A DNA stretch of 38,253 bases from an uncultured Bacteroidales bacterium (GTDB lineage: Bacteria; Bacteroidota; Bacteroidia; Bacteroidales; Bacteroidaceae): positions 1-38,253 of the forward strand of contig CALKIW010000181.1 in NCBI GenBank assembly GCA_937995875.1, read 5' to 3'. The notes below the pieces were generated by a model that was not told the origin of the DNA, did not search any database, and worked only from the letters and a program-made list of their open reading frames with translations. Each line of letters starts with the position of its first letter. The stretch's first letter is position 1. Both the position numbers and the translations under genes were made by a program. Below are positions 1-7,119 of the stretch, piece after piece.

Positions 1-646
1 CCTTTAATACGGCCGGCAACTGTTCATTGGGCTCATAAACTTTCACGCCCATCATGGTGTGTCCCCTAAGGCTATGTTCATGCATGATGAACCCTTTGAG
101 TTGGAATTTGGCAGGTTTCGTATTACTTATCATCTTTGCCAAGGCCACTCCGCCTTCATGCACACCATATATCATAGCCCGCTCGCCTTTGTCTGAGCTG
201 AACGACACATCATAAAGCGTCTTCACAAAAATTCTCATTGCCCACATCAATATGGTGGCTATAAAATACATGAGGAATATTTGGCGCCCCTGCAACCTTA
301 CAAAATCAAGTTCCAAGTAATATATGGCATAATGGGCTACTTCCGCAATTACACAGCTTAATCCCATTGCATAGGCTACGCGCTGCAAATCAACGAACGA
401 GGAATATCTAATGATGCCACTATAGGTGCGAAATATGCGAAAGCCTATAATGTTAAAACACATGTACACCAGAATCGTTTTAGATAATAAAAGAATATTA
501 CCTAATGTAACCGCTCCCCGATAATAAAGCCAAAATACAAGTATGCCGGAGAGGTAACAAATTAAACAGTCGAGTATCAGTACACTCCAGTAAGGTAGTG
601 CATTCTTTGTGAAATACCAATTTGCCAATTTGCTAAACACATTCAT
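1..646 (-). CDS. Polysaccharide biosynthesis protein, CapD/FlaA1 family (5' part only)
   Basis: The reading frame starts at ATG 646-644 and runs off the left edge, giving 215 visible residues. Residues 1-150 contain about four hydrophobic segments. They are followed by a Rossmann/CoA-binding-like stretch with GERAIIYGVHEGG, as in membrane-bound nucleotide-sugar dehydratases/epimerases of the CapD/WbpM/FlaA1 family. The catalytic short-chain dehydrogenase domain would lie outside the window. In this family the enzyme converts UDP-sugars for capsule, LPS or glycoprotein glycans at the inner face of the cytoplasmic membrane. A TATCTTTG -7 box on the minus strand (874-881) could drive it through a long leader. 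The family call rests on the N-terminal half only. Confidence 0.8.
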   Translation of the reverse strand, partial: MNVFSKLANWYFTKNALPYWSVLILDCLICYLSGILVFWLYYRGAVTLGNILLLSKTILVYMCFNIIGFRIFRTYSGIIRYSSFVDLQRVAYAMGLSCVIAEVAHYAIYYLELDFVRLQGRQIFLMYFIATILMWAMRIFVKTLYDVSFSSDKGERAMIYGVHEGGVALAKMISNTKPAKFQLKGFIMHEHSLRGHTMMGVKVYEPNEQLPAVLK

Positions 647-1105
647 GTTTTCTTGATTTAAATATAACTATTATATCCAATTGATTTGCTGAAGCCCATT
701 TCTGCCATTCAATCAAATGATGCGGTGTCTCCATCATATTTCATGAGACTATAATATCTCTAATACATCAAACATAATAACAACTCAGCCAAAACGGCAT
801 TGTATTACGATATAACCGCGAATGGTAATCCAGTTGTATTTCAATTCTGAAATTCCATCAACTTAGGTTTCTGCAAAGATACTATCTTTTTTACTACATC
901 ATTCAATATTGTCATAAATAATCTTCTAAAAAACGCATGTAGTTTTAATATTGATAAGCATCACACTCTATACGGCAATGTTGATATTTTATAATCATAA
1001 AGATTGGAGAGCTAGGTTTTTTTATTTAATTTTGCACATTAGAATATAACAGGGCTTGTGCGATTCTGGCTTGCCCTCAAGTAAAAGTGCAATAGAAAAT
1101 ACAGA
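647..1105. other. Divergent intergenic region
   Basis: About 460 bases without a gene, AT-rich, between the minus-strand CapD-like gene and the plus-strand ZIP gene. It holds the plus-strand promoter at 1004-1034 and a minus-strand TATCTTTG box at 874-881. I see no further structure. Confidence 0.6.
1004..1034 (+). promoter_or_regulatory. Promoter of the ZIP transporter gene
   Basis: TTGG at 1004-1007 and TAATTTTG at 1027-1034 match the Bacteroides sigma-ABfr -33 (TTTG/TTG) and -7 (TAnnTTTG) elements. There are 23 bases from the first T of the -33 TTG to the first T of the -7 box. The expected transcript start is near 1041, about 65 bases before the ATG. Confidence 0.6.
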
Positions 1106-1885
1106 ATGGATACATTATTATTAATATTAGCCATTCCTTTTTTAGGAACGATGTTAGGGTCTGCTTTCGTTTTCTTTATGAAAGACGAAATGCCCTCTGT
1201 GATGCAGAAGGCTTTGTTGGGCTTTGCTTCAGGTGTGATGGTTGCCGCTTCTGTTTGGTCGCTCATCATTCCAAGCATGGAGATGTCAACAGGTTTGGGT
1301 AAAATGATGGTGGTGCCGACAGCTGTGGGTATATTGGCCGGTATACTTTTCTTATTGATAATCGACACGATAACGCCTCACCTGCACATGGGCAATGCCG
1401 ATCCCGAAGGACCGAAAGCTCATCTTTCTAAAGTGACGATGCTTTCGTTGGCCGTCACGATACACAATTTCCCGGAGGGAATGGCTGTGGGCGTTGTGGT
1501 GGCCGGAACTCTGCAAGGTGGCGAGTGGATATCTGCTGCCGGTGCCATGTCGCTGGCATTGGGTATCGCGATACAAAATATTCCGGAAGGAGCCATTATA
1601 TCCATGCCAATGAAAGCTGCCGGAGGCAGTAAGATGAAGTCGTTTGTGATGGGAACACTGAGTGGGGCAGTGGAGCCTGTCGGGGCTGTTTTGGTAATTC
1701 TTTTAGCTTCTGTGATGACACCCATACTGCCTTATCTGTTGGCTTTTGCTGCCGGTGCCATGATTTATGTGGTGATAGAGGAATTGATACCCGAAGCTTC
1801 GGAAGGCGAGCATTCCAACTGGTCGACCATAGGTTTTGCCATAGGTTTTGTGTTGATGATGGTACTCGATGTCGTGTTGGGATAA
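1106..1885 (+). CDS. ZIP family divalent metal transporter (ZupT/GufA-like)
   Basis: An inner-membrane permease of 259 residues, full length for GufA/ZupT-type ZIP proteins, with about eight hydrophobic segments. The two family signatures are visible: HNFPEG at residues 120-125 in the fourth helix and QNIPEG at 157-162 in the fifth. The His, Asn and Glu of these motifs line the binuclear metal site. A further acidic residue sits in SGAVEPVGA (E190). ZIP proteins import Zn2+ and, in some members, Fe2+ or Mn2+; the metal cannot be read from sequence. The histidine-rich cytoplasmic loop seen in many ZIPs is reduced here to HLHMGN near residue 92. It is monocistronic, with its own promoter and a strong hairpin after the stop. 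Confidence 0.93.
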   Translation: MDTLLLILAIPFLGTMLGSAFVFFMKDEMPSVMQKALLGFASGVMVAASVWSLIIPSMEMSTGLGKMMVVPTAVGILAGILFLLIIDTITPHLHMGNADPEGPKAHLSKVTMLSLAVTIHNFPEGMAVGVVVAGTLQGGEWISAAGAMSLALGIAIQNIPEGAIISMPMKAAGGSKMKSFVMGTLSGAVEPVGAVLVILLASVMTPILPYLLAFAAGAMIYVVIEELIPEASEGEHSNWSTIGFAIGFVLMMVLDVVLG

Positions 1886-1950
1886 AGAATTCTCCCCAAC
1901 ATCTTCTCTATCTCACTAATCCCATAATTTGGAGAAAAAATAAGAACAGT

Positions 1951-2012
1951 ATAGAATAGGGAGAAATGAAGAAGTTTTAAAGAAAACAAGTCTTCATTTC
2001 TCCCTATTCTAT
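1951..2012. terminator. Perfect 22-bp inverted repeat between convergent genes
   Basis: Bases 1951-1972 and 1991-2012 are exact reverse complements (22/22) around an 18-base loop. The loop contains a smaller GTTTT/AAAAC pair. It lies between the convergent ZIP gene (ends 1885) and TraB-like gene (ends 2095), so it probably terminates from both sides. It lacks a long T-run, so folding rather than a U-tract would have to dominate. Confidence 0.7.
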
Positions 2013-2094
2013 GAATCCTACGGTTGGATTTTGTCGTGCTTGATGAAGTGTTGCTAATGAGTTATTTTCTTTATTCTCATTGAGAACAACCAAC

Positions 2095-3003
2095 TCATTT
2101 CACACCTTCTACAGTGTAGCCAAGCTTTTTGAGTCCTTCGAGAATGCCCTTTTCGCCCGGCAGATGTCCTGCCCCCACAGCAAAGAAGGTAGGTTTGGCA
2201 GCCATGATAGTAGGCATTTTTTTGAGCCAATCAGCATTTCGATTATTGATCAACAGATCGTCTTCTTCAGGTTTGTTGTCACAGCTGTTGTTCAGCTTCT
2301 CGTCCATTGCAGCTTTCAGCGCGTCAAGATCTTTCGCATAGAAAGCGTTAGCCATTTTCTCATTCATTTCTTCAATAAATGCTGTATGGTCGAGAAAACA
2401 CATCAATAGTTCAACCTGACGGCTCATGGGGAAACTCCTGAACAGTGTTTCTGTTTGGAACGCCACTGTTTCCAGTCCGCCCACATACTCGTTGTTTTTC
2501 TTAGCCTGTGCTTGGAAATACTGGTCAAAGGTGTTGGTGGGGTCAAATTCGCCCATGTGTTTCATCATGAATGAGATTAAGGTCAACTGTGTGGTCATGG
2601 CCATAGGCGTCATGTGCCCCATCTTTGCCTCCACTTGCGGACTGCTTAGGTCCACCTGCATGGTCTTCTTGAGATAAGCGTTGAGTCTGGTATATTGCTC
2701 TGTGGTGAGTACATCCTTCAGCGTTTTACCATCCGGCAACGTCATAGCCGACTGCATATATTTCACGCTGTCGGGATTATTCATGTCGTCCCAGGCCAAT
2801 TCTCCGTACACCTGCTCGGTGTTGGTGAGCGCCTCTTTCACTCCGGGAATCCGATTCACGAAGCCCGTGTTGGCTAAATGGTGGGTGGCGATGATGTAGG
2901 AGGATTTCTCCAGTCCGTTTCCGGAAATCTTGTACATCAGTTGAGCGTTGGCTCCAAGTGCACAGACGCAGGCAAGAAGCAGCGTTGTAAAGAATTTTTT
3001 CAT
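2095..3003 (-). CDS. TraB/GumN family secreted protein
   Basis: 302 residues. An N-terminal signal peptide (MKKFFTTLLLACVCALGANA, cleavage near residue 20) sends it out of the cytoplasm. The TraB/GumN fold, related to Tiki metalloproteases, is shown by the first histidine motif in IIATHHLAN (the family usually has GTxH) and the C-terminal VGAGHLPGEKGIL. Both histidine motifs are kept, so a metal-dependent hydrolase or protease activity is possible, but the substrate is unknown. Its start lies 40 bases after the stop of the DUF4435 gene on the same strand, with no clear terminator or TAnnTTTG box between. Co-transcription with the ATPase and DUF4435 genes is therefore likely. A functional link to them is inference. 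Confidence 0.85.
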   Translation of the reverse strand: MKKFFTTLLLACVCALGANAQLMYKISGNGLEKSSYIIATHHLANTGFVNRIPGVKEALTNTEQVYGELAWDDMNNPDSVKYMQSAMTLPDGKTLKDVLTTEQYTRLNAYLKKTMQVDLSSPQVEAKMGHMTPMAMTTQLTLISFMMKHMGEFDPTNTFDQYFQAQAKKNNEYVGGLETVAFQTETLFRSFPMSRQVELLMCFLDHTAFIEEMNEKMANAFYAKDLDALKAAMDEKLNNSCDNKPEEDDLLINNRNADWLKKMPTIMAAKPTFFAVGAGHLPGEKGILEGLKKLGYTVEGVK

Positions 3004-3043
3004 GTGTTTTGTATTACCATTAAAATATATTTCTAACGAAGTG

Positions 3044-4099
3044 TCATTGATTTACATCGGGCTCTGCGGTCTCATTTTTTTCCAAGTTTTGCACAAATGC
3101 TTCTATGTCCGCTTTGATAGATTGGAACTGCTCCGACCGCATATAGCCTAAGTTTTTCTTCAATATGGGCACAAGGTCTTCCACGCTGTTGCTGTAACTG
3201 GAAAGCTCGTTGCGACGCTGAGTGCCATGCACGCTTTGATTGGCTATCTCGTTTTCTCTTTGGCGCACTAATTTTTCGCAAATTTTGGTCATCATAGGCA
3301 CCACGACTTTGTCGAACAGATGATGCCCTTGTATATAGAGATAGGTATTTCGTGGAGTTACTCCCAACCGTCTCATATCATTTTTAACACGTGCAAAACT
3401 TCGGTGGGCGTTGGGATTGGCACGTTGCAGTTGTTCTACCTTCTTGCCAACCTTGCTCCTCACTCTCCTGACGATGTTGCCCACGTTGTTAAATGAGAAT
3501 CTGCCGGTTTCTATGATGTTAAGAAAATCTGTGATGGTGAAATCTTTGTAGTTGGGTGTGCGGTAGTACCATATACTCCATATAAACAACGGATAAATGG
3601 CTTCTGAAAAGTCTGCAAGGTATTTTTCTATATCGAAAACGAAATGGTCGTTCAGCGTGACGGCCACGCAGACATCGTGGAGCGATGGGGCATAGCATTG
3701 CAAGTTTTCGATGGCGTAGGCGTAGGTGTGGAAGATATAAGGATTGGAGTTTACTTCTTTTGAGGTTAATGTAGCCCCTTGTTCCAGATAATCGTAGTCG
3801 GCATCGACGCAAGCTATCATTCCTTGTCCCACCTTGTTTGAGAGCAGCTGCATCATGACAGCCTTCTTACCACGTCCCAGCCGATTGGCTTGTGTGGGCA
3901 ACATCACTTCAAAATACACCTTGTCGGTCTCGAATTGGCTGAGGATCTGTCTCCAAAAATAAACATCATCGTAACTCTCGACGTATGCAATGATTTTACG
4001 TCGGGCATTTTTGGATTTCATCCAGTTGGCTGCTTCAAAGTATGAGGAGTTCAGGTTGTCATGTAATCTTTTACCCATAGCTTTTTGTTGTTTGGTCAC
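3044..4099 (-). CDS. DUF4435 (TOPRIM-like, AriB/OLD-type) protein
   Basis: 351 residues, cytoplasmic, no signal peptide. The N-terminal half reads as a TOPRIM-like DUF4435 domain: a conserved acidic residue in AYVESYDDVYFW (E41, D44/D45) and an aspartate cluster in IACVDADYDYL (D99, D101, D103), where TOPRIM enzymes place the metal-binding Glu and DxD. The C-terminal half is basic and helical. DUF4435 is the nuclease/effector partner (AriB) of the PARIS anti-phage system and of split OLD systems, where it works with an ABC ATPase. Here the ATPase gene is directly upstream on the same strand with a 95-base gap. Both acidic motifs look intact. The first ATG (4099) is used; Met8 is an alternative. 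Confidence 0.82.
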   Translation of the reverse strand: MTKQQKAMGKRLHDNLNSSYFEAANWMKSKNARRKIIAYVESYDDVYFWRQILSQFETDKVYFEVMLPTQANRLGRGKKAVMMQLLSNKVGQGMIACVDADYDYLEQGATLTSKEVNSNPYIFHTYAYAIENLQCYAPSLHDVCVAVTLNDHFVFDIEKYLADFSEAIYPLFIWSIWYYRTPNYKDFTITDFLNIIETGRFSFNNVGNIVRRVRSKVGKKVEQLQRANPNAHRSFARVKNDMRRLGVTPRNTYLYIQGHHLFDKVVVPMMTKICEKLVRQRENEIANQSVHGTQRRNELSSYSNSVEDLVPILKKNLGYMRSEQFQSIKADIEAFVQNLEKNETAEPDVNQ

Positions 4100-4194
4100 A
4101 GTTGCAGCATGGCTTGCTGACCTTTCAAGGAGGATATAGAAATGTTGTGTTTATGATACATTGTGAATGATGGTATGGAAGTGTTCCGAAGCAG

Positions 4195-5004
4195 CTATTC
4201 GGATATGGTGATGTCGTCCACCTCTGTTACTTTATCCATCCATCCATTCATAATTACGGCCGGACTATGGGTGGTGAGAATGATTTGCACGTTTGGATTC
4301 AGTGCGATAATGAGATCGATGAGTTGTTTTTGCCACTCGATATGCAGGCTTACTTCCGGCTCATCCATAAAGAGCACATAGTCTTGATTATCCTCCACAA
4401 GTACGGTGAGCAGTATGGCCAGAATTTGTTTTTCTCCGCTCGATAGCTGATAGGGTAAAAGAATCTCTCCAATCTGATAGAATCGTATCTCGTTTTCTGT
4501 TCTGACAATTTTCTTACCCGTGTCGGCAAATAAACTGTCTATGAAGTCCTGAAACTTTTTCTTGGGTTCAGAGAGTTCCTGTGCGTGTTGGGCGGCCTCA
4601 GGCTTCCCGCTTTGCAACGCTTCTATGATGCGGTTGCCGATGTTCACTTGGTAGTCAAGATATTTGCGCTGGAGTTTGAATAGTTGCCAGTCAAGCTCTG
4701 TGGCAATCGACAAGTCAATTTTGGTCAGGGTGTCGGGATTCAGCAGAGGGCGGTCAAAACTTCTGATGATGTCAAATCGTATGTGTGTGGCATCTTCGGG
4801 TATCAGCTTGACACTTACCCCATCAGACAACCCTTTTCCGTTGGAAAATGCCTTTATGGCTCGGTTTAATATGGTCGATTTGCCTACGCCGTTAACACCG
4901 CTCAGAATGTTTACCTGACGGTCTAAATTCCAAATGATATGCTTGCGACCTCCCCACAGGGATTCGATTTCTATCTGCTTGATATGGTCTGCGTATTTTT
5001 TCAT
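4195..5004 (-). CDS. ABC/SMC-type AAA ATPase (AriA/OLD-like)
   Basis: 269 residues with a complete set of ABC-ATPase motifs: Walker A GVNGVGKST (36-44), signature LSSGEKQ (187-193), Walker B YVLFMDEPEVSL (D214, E215 catalytic) and H-loop TTHS (244-247). The end of the chain follows the H-loop closely. The insert between Walker A and the signature is only about 140 residues, so this is a compact single-domain enzyme without the long coiled coil of SMC/RecN. Such AAA_15/AAA_21 ATPases act with TOPRIM nucleases in OLD, Gabija and PARIS systems. The DUF4435 gene follows on the same strand. It is shorter than the AriA proteins I know, so it is a relative rather than a proven member. A minus-strand TATATTTG box (5030-5037) lies just upstream. 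Confidence 0.9.
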   Translation of the reverse strand: MKKYADHIKQIEIESLWGGRKHIIWNLDRQVNILSGVNGVGKSTILNRAIKAFSNGKGLSDGVSVKLIPEDATHIRFDIIRSFDRPLLNPDTLTKIDLSIATELDWQLFKLQRKYLDYQVNIGNRIIEALQSGKPEAAQHAQELSEPKKKFQDFIDSLFADTGKKIVRTENEIRFYQIGEILLPYQLSSGEKQILAILLTVLVEDNQDYVLFMDEPEVSLHIEWQKQLIDLIIALNPNVQIILTTHSPAVIMNGWMDKVTEVDDITISE

Positions 5005-5029
5005 ATGCTAAAAGGTGCTTATTCTATGG

Positions 5030-5055
5030 CAAATATAATAAAAAACTTCATCAAA
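5030..5055 (-). promoter_or_regulatory. Promoter of the ATPase-DUF4435 operon
   Basis: On the minus strand TATATTTG (complement of 5030-5037) matches the -7 consensus, and TTTG (complement of 5052-5055) is a -33 candidate with somewhat short spacing (17-18 bases). The start codon is 26 bases downstream, so the leader would be short. Confidence 0.5.
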
Positions 5056-5099
5056 CTATCTCATGCAACCTTTTTATTCTCATCTTTGTAACGTTTTTG

Positions 5100-5137
5100 T
5101 ATAAATAGGTCACAATTTGGTATAAATGGGTCACAAT
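5100..5137. repeat. Two 17-bp direct repeats, 21-bp period
   Basis: Bases 5100-5116 and 5121-5137 read TATAAATAGGTCACAAT and TATAAATGGGTCACAAT, 16/17 identical. They start 21 bases apart, which is two helical turns. They lie about 45 bases upstream of the -33 candidate of the ATPase operon. Tandem sites on one face of the helix suggest a protein-binding site. They also resemble the repeated end sequences of some transposons; neither reading is proven. Confidence 0.65.
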
Positions 5138-5295
5138 GGAGAAGGGAAAGCAATGGGAGAGAGGCGGAGTGCTCATATTGGTTTATTTTTTAAACCATAC
5201 GTTTGCAGTTATTGTTGTCTTGAAACGTTATATTCCAATGTGGTTTGCAGGTAGAATATATGTGTATATACTTTTACAAACATCCCAAAATGCTT

Positions 5296-5470
5296 GGCGT
5301 ATTTAAAAACAATTTTACTTCTGCTCGAAATACTCAAAAATTGCGAAATCCATAGTTTGTTGATAATCAGGCGTTTTAAAAATTTCGTCCTGCGTCCTTA
5401 ATTTCTTCGCTTGCGATTAAGTATTGAACGGCACTTCGATAACGGCTTAACCGCCATGCGGATAGGCCTT
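5296..5470 (+). repeat. Dispersed intergenic repeat, copy 1
   Basis: It matches, in inverted orientation, the region 26640-26858. Shared blocks in the same order include CGTATT..AAAAA, the 14-mer TTGTTGATAATCAG (5357-5370), and AACGGCACT followed by CGA.AA.GG (from 5427). The spacing between the last two blocks is 56 bases here and 57 in the other copy. Confidence 0.6.
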
Positions 5471-5636
5471 CGTCGCATATCCGTTAGGTCTTTTCCGCAG
5501 TGCGATGAAGCATTAAACGCGTCGCCCTCTTTAATTTTACGTAATTTAGTCGAATAAAGAAAGCTGGAACATAGCCCTTTTCTCTCTGGATGCTCCGAAA
5601 ATAATCATCGAAAAACGGTAATAATATTTTATAAAA

Positions 5637-5664
5637 TGAAGAGTGAAGAATGAAGAGTGAAGAA
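5637..5664. repeat. Tandem 14-bp repeat
   Basis: TGAAGAGTGAAGAA occurs twice head to tail (5637-5650, 5651-5664). Read on the minus strand it encodes a HSSLF-type peptide that is a common artefact of Bacteroidota intergenic DNA. Confidence 0.7.
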
Positions 5665-5809
5665 TGATTGTATGGATTTAAAAATCGAAACTTCAATCTC
5701 TCACGGATATTCACTGATTAGAAAATCAGCAAACAGAAAACGCAGTATAAATTTTAATCTGTGAAGTTAAAGAAGTTAATAAATGAGGGATATTCGGTCA
5801 AATATTATT

Positions 5810-5817
5810 ATTTTTGT
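5810..5817 (+). promoter_or_regulatory. cysK -7 promoter box
   Basis: TATTTTTG matches TAnnTTTG, 63 bases before the cysK ATG. No TTG lies at the ideal distance upstream. A 6-bp hairpin (GACAGC 5828-5833 / GCTGTC 5841-5846) would sit at the very 5' end of the transcript. Confidence 0.45.
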
Positions 5818-5879
5818 AAAACGTATTGACAGCTATGAATGCTGTCTTTACGCAGAAATAAACTTTAAAACAACACGGA

Positions 5880-6830
5880 ATGATGACAAAAATATATAAG
5901 AAAATTACCGATTTGATAGGCGGTACGCCTTTGGTTGAACTGCCTAAGTTTTCTGCTGGCAAGGGTTTGAAGAAACCGCTGATAGCCAAAGTGGAATATT
6001 TTAATCCGGGTGGCAGTGTGAAAGATCGTATCGCACTGGCCATGATAGAGGCTGCTGAACGAAATGGGAGCTTGAAACCGGGCGCTACGATCATAGAGCC
6101 TACAAGTGGCAACACAGGGGTGGGCTTGGCTTTGGTGGCAGCCGTAAAGGGATATAAACTTATCCTCACAATGCCGGAGACCATGAGTGTGGAGCGCAGG
6201 AACTTGGTAAAGGCGTATGGGGTAGAAGTGAAACTTACGAGTGGCGACGAGGGCATGAAGGGAGCCATCAAGGCTGCTGAGGAGTTGCGCGACAGTATTC
6301 CCGGCTCGGTGATACTCGGACAGTTTGACAATCCGGCCAATCCTCAGAAACATTATGCAACCACTGGTGTTGAAATTTGGAATGATACCGATGGAAAGGT
6401 GGATGTGTTCGTGGCCGGTGTAGGAACGGGTGGCACGGTGTCGGGTATCGGGAAATACCTCAAAGAGCAGAATCCCAATGTGCAGATTATTGCAGTTGAG
6501 CCTGCCACATCACCCGTACTTAGTGGGGGCGCAGCCGGATCACATAAAATTCAAGGTATCGGAGCAGGCTTTGTGCCCCAAACCTATGATGGCGAGGTGG
6601 TCGATGAGGTTGTAACCGTAGGCAACAATGATGCCATTCGGGCTGGTCGCGAACTGGCCCGAATGGATGGAATGTTGGTGGGTATTTCTTCGGGAGCTGC
6701 TGCTTTTGCTGCTGCCGAGATAGCCAAACGTCCGGGTAATGAGCATAAAAACATTGTGGTGTTGCTGCCCGATACCGGAGAGCGTTATCTCTCTACGGTG
6801 CTGTATGCGTTTGAAGAATATCCATTGTAA
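5880..6830 (+). CDS. cysK: Cysteine synthase A (O-acetylserine sulfhydrylase)
   Basis: 316 residues, the usual CysK length, cytoplasmic. It is a fold-type II PLP enzyme that makes cysteine from O-acetylserine and sulfide. The Schiff-base lysine is K48 in NPGGSVKDR. The substrate-binding loop TSGNTG is at residues 75-80. The PLP-phosphate glycine loop GVGTGGTVSG and the C-terminal ISSGAAA segment are also present. The N-terminal KKITDLIGGTPLVEL is characteristic of CysK. Two ATGs are adjacent (5880 and 5883); either could be used. It appears monocistronic, with a -7 box upstream and an intrinsic terminator at 6927-6953. No cysteine-rich leader or riboswitch is visible. Confidence 0.97.
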   Translation: MMTKIYKKITDLIGGTPLVELPKFSAGKGLKKPLIAKVEYFNPGGSVKDRIALAMIEAAERNGSLKPGATIIEPTSGNTGVGLALVAAVKGYKLILTMPETMSVERRNLVKAYGVEVKLTSGDEGMKGAIKAAEELRDSIPGSVILGQFDNPANPQKHYATTGVEIWNDTDGKVDVFVAGVGTGGTVSGIGKYLKEQNPNVQIIAVEPATSPVLSGGAAGSHKIQGIGAGFVPQTYDGEVVDEVVTVGNNDAIRAGRELARMDGMLVGISSGAAAFAAAEIAKRPGNEHKNIVVLLPDTGERYLSTVLYAFEEYPL

Positions 6831-6926
6831 TTTCAATGGCTGGTCTGACGGTCGCAGACGATGAAACCGTGAAACTGACGTGCTGTTAGATTCGGTGTAG
6901 AATCTTATAAGAAATGACTTGTACAG

Positions 6927-6953
6927 GAGACTCCTCATGAGGAGTCTCTTTTC
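6927..6953 (+). terminator. Terminator of cysK
   Basis: A 22-base perfect palindrome (6927-6948, arms GAGACTCCTC and GAGGAGTCTC) followed by TTTTC. It lies about 100 bases after the cysK stop. Confidence 0.8.
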
Positions 6954-7119
6954 TTGTGTTCATTTGAACGAAGGATCAAAAATCTCATTCAATGACCTGA
7001 TAGGGGGAGATTTGTGTGAAATAAATGTAGGCGGAAACGATTTGTTGGCTTTTCGCTACCATATATTTTTTAAATTTGGTCGCGACAGTGGGGATATCAA
7101 GAAGGTGGAGGAGGAGCTT

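Larger units (their letters stand above)
5138..5880. other. Gene-free, repeat-bearing intergenic region
   Basis: About 740 bases before cysK with no credible coding sequence. It holds a small hairpin (TGGTTTA/TAAACCA at 5179-5197), one copy of a dispersed repeat (about 5296-5470), a 14-bp tandem repeat (5637-5664) and the cysK promoter region. Short open frames here have no start context and encode simple-repeat peptides. Confidence 0.6.

Noticed and set aside
5100..5137. CRISPR array
   Set aside because: Only two units with a 4-base gap, too short for spacers, and no cas genes in the window.
5484..5714. Open frame of 76 codons on the minus strand
   Set aside because: It is made largely by the 14-bp tandem repeat and repeat copy 1, and has no promoter context.
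5835..5861. Eight-codon frame ahead of cysK as a leader peptide
   Set aside because: It contains no Cys codon, the following hairpin is only 6 bp and no terminator lies before cysK, so there is no sign of attenuation.
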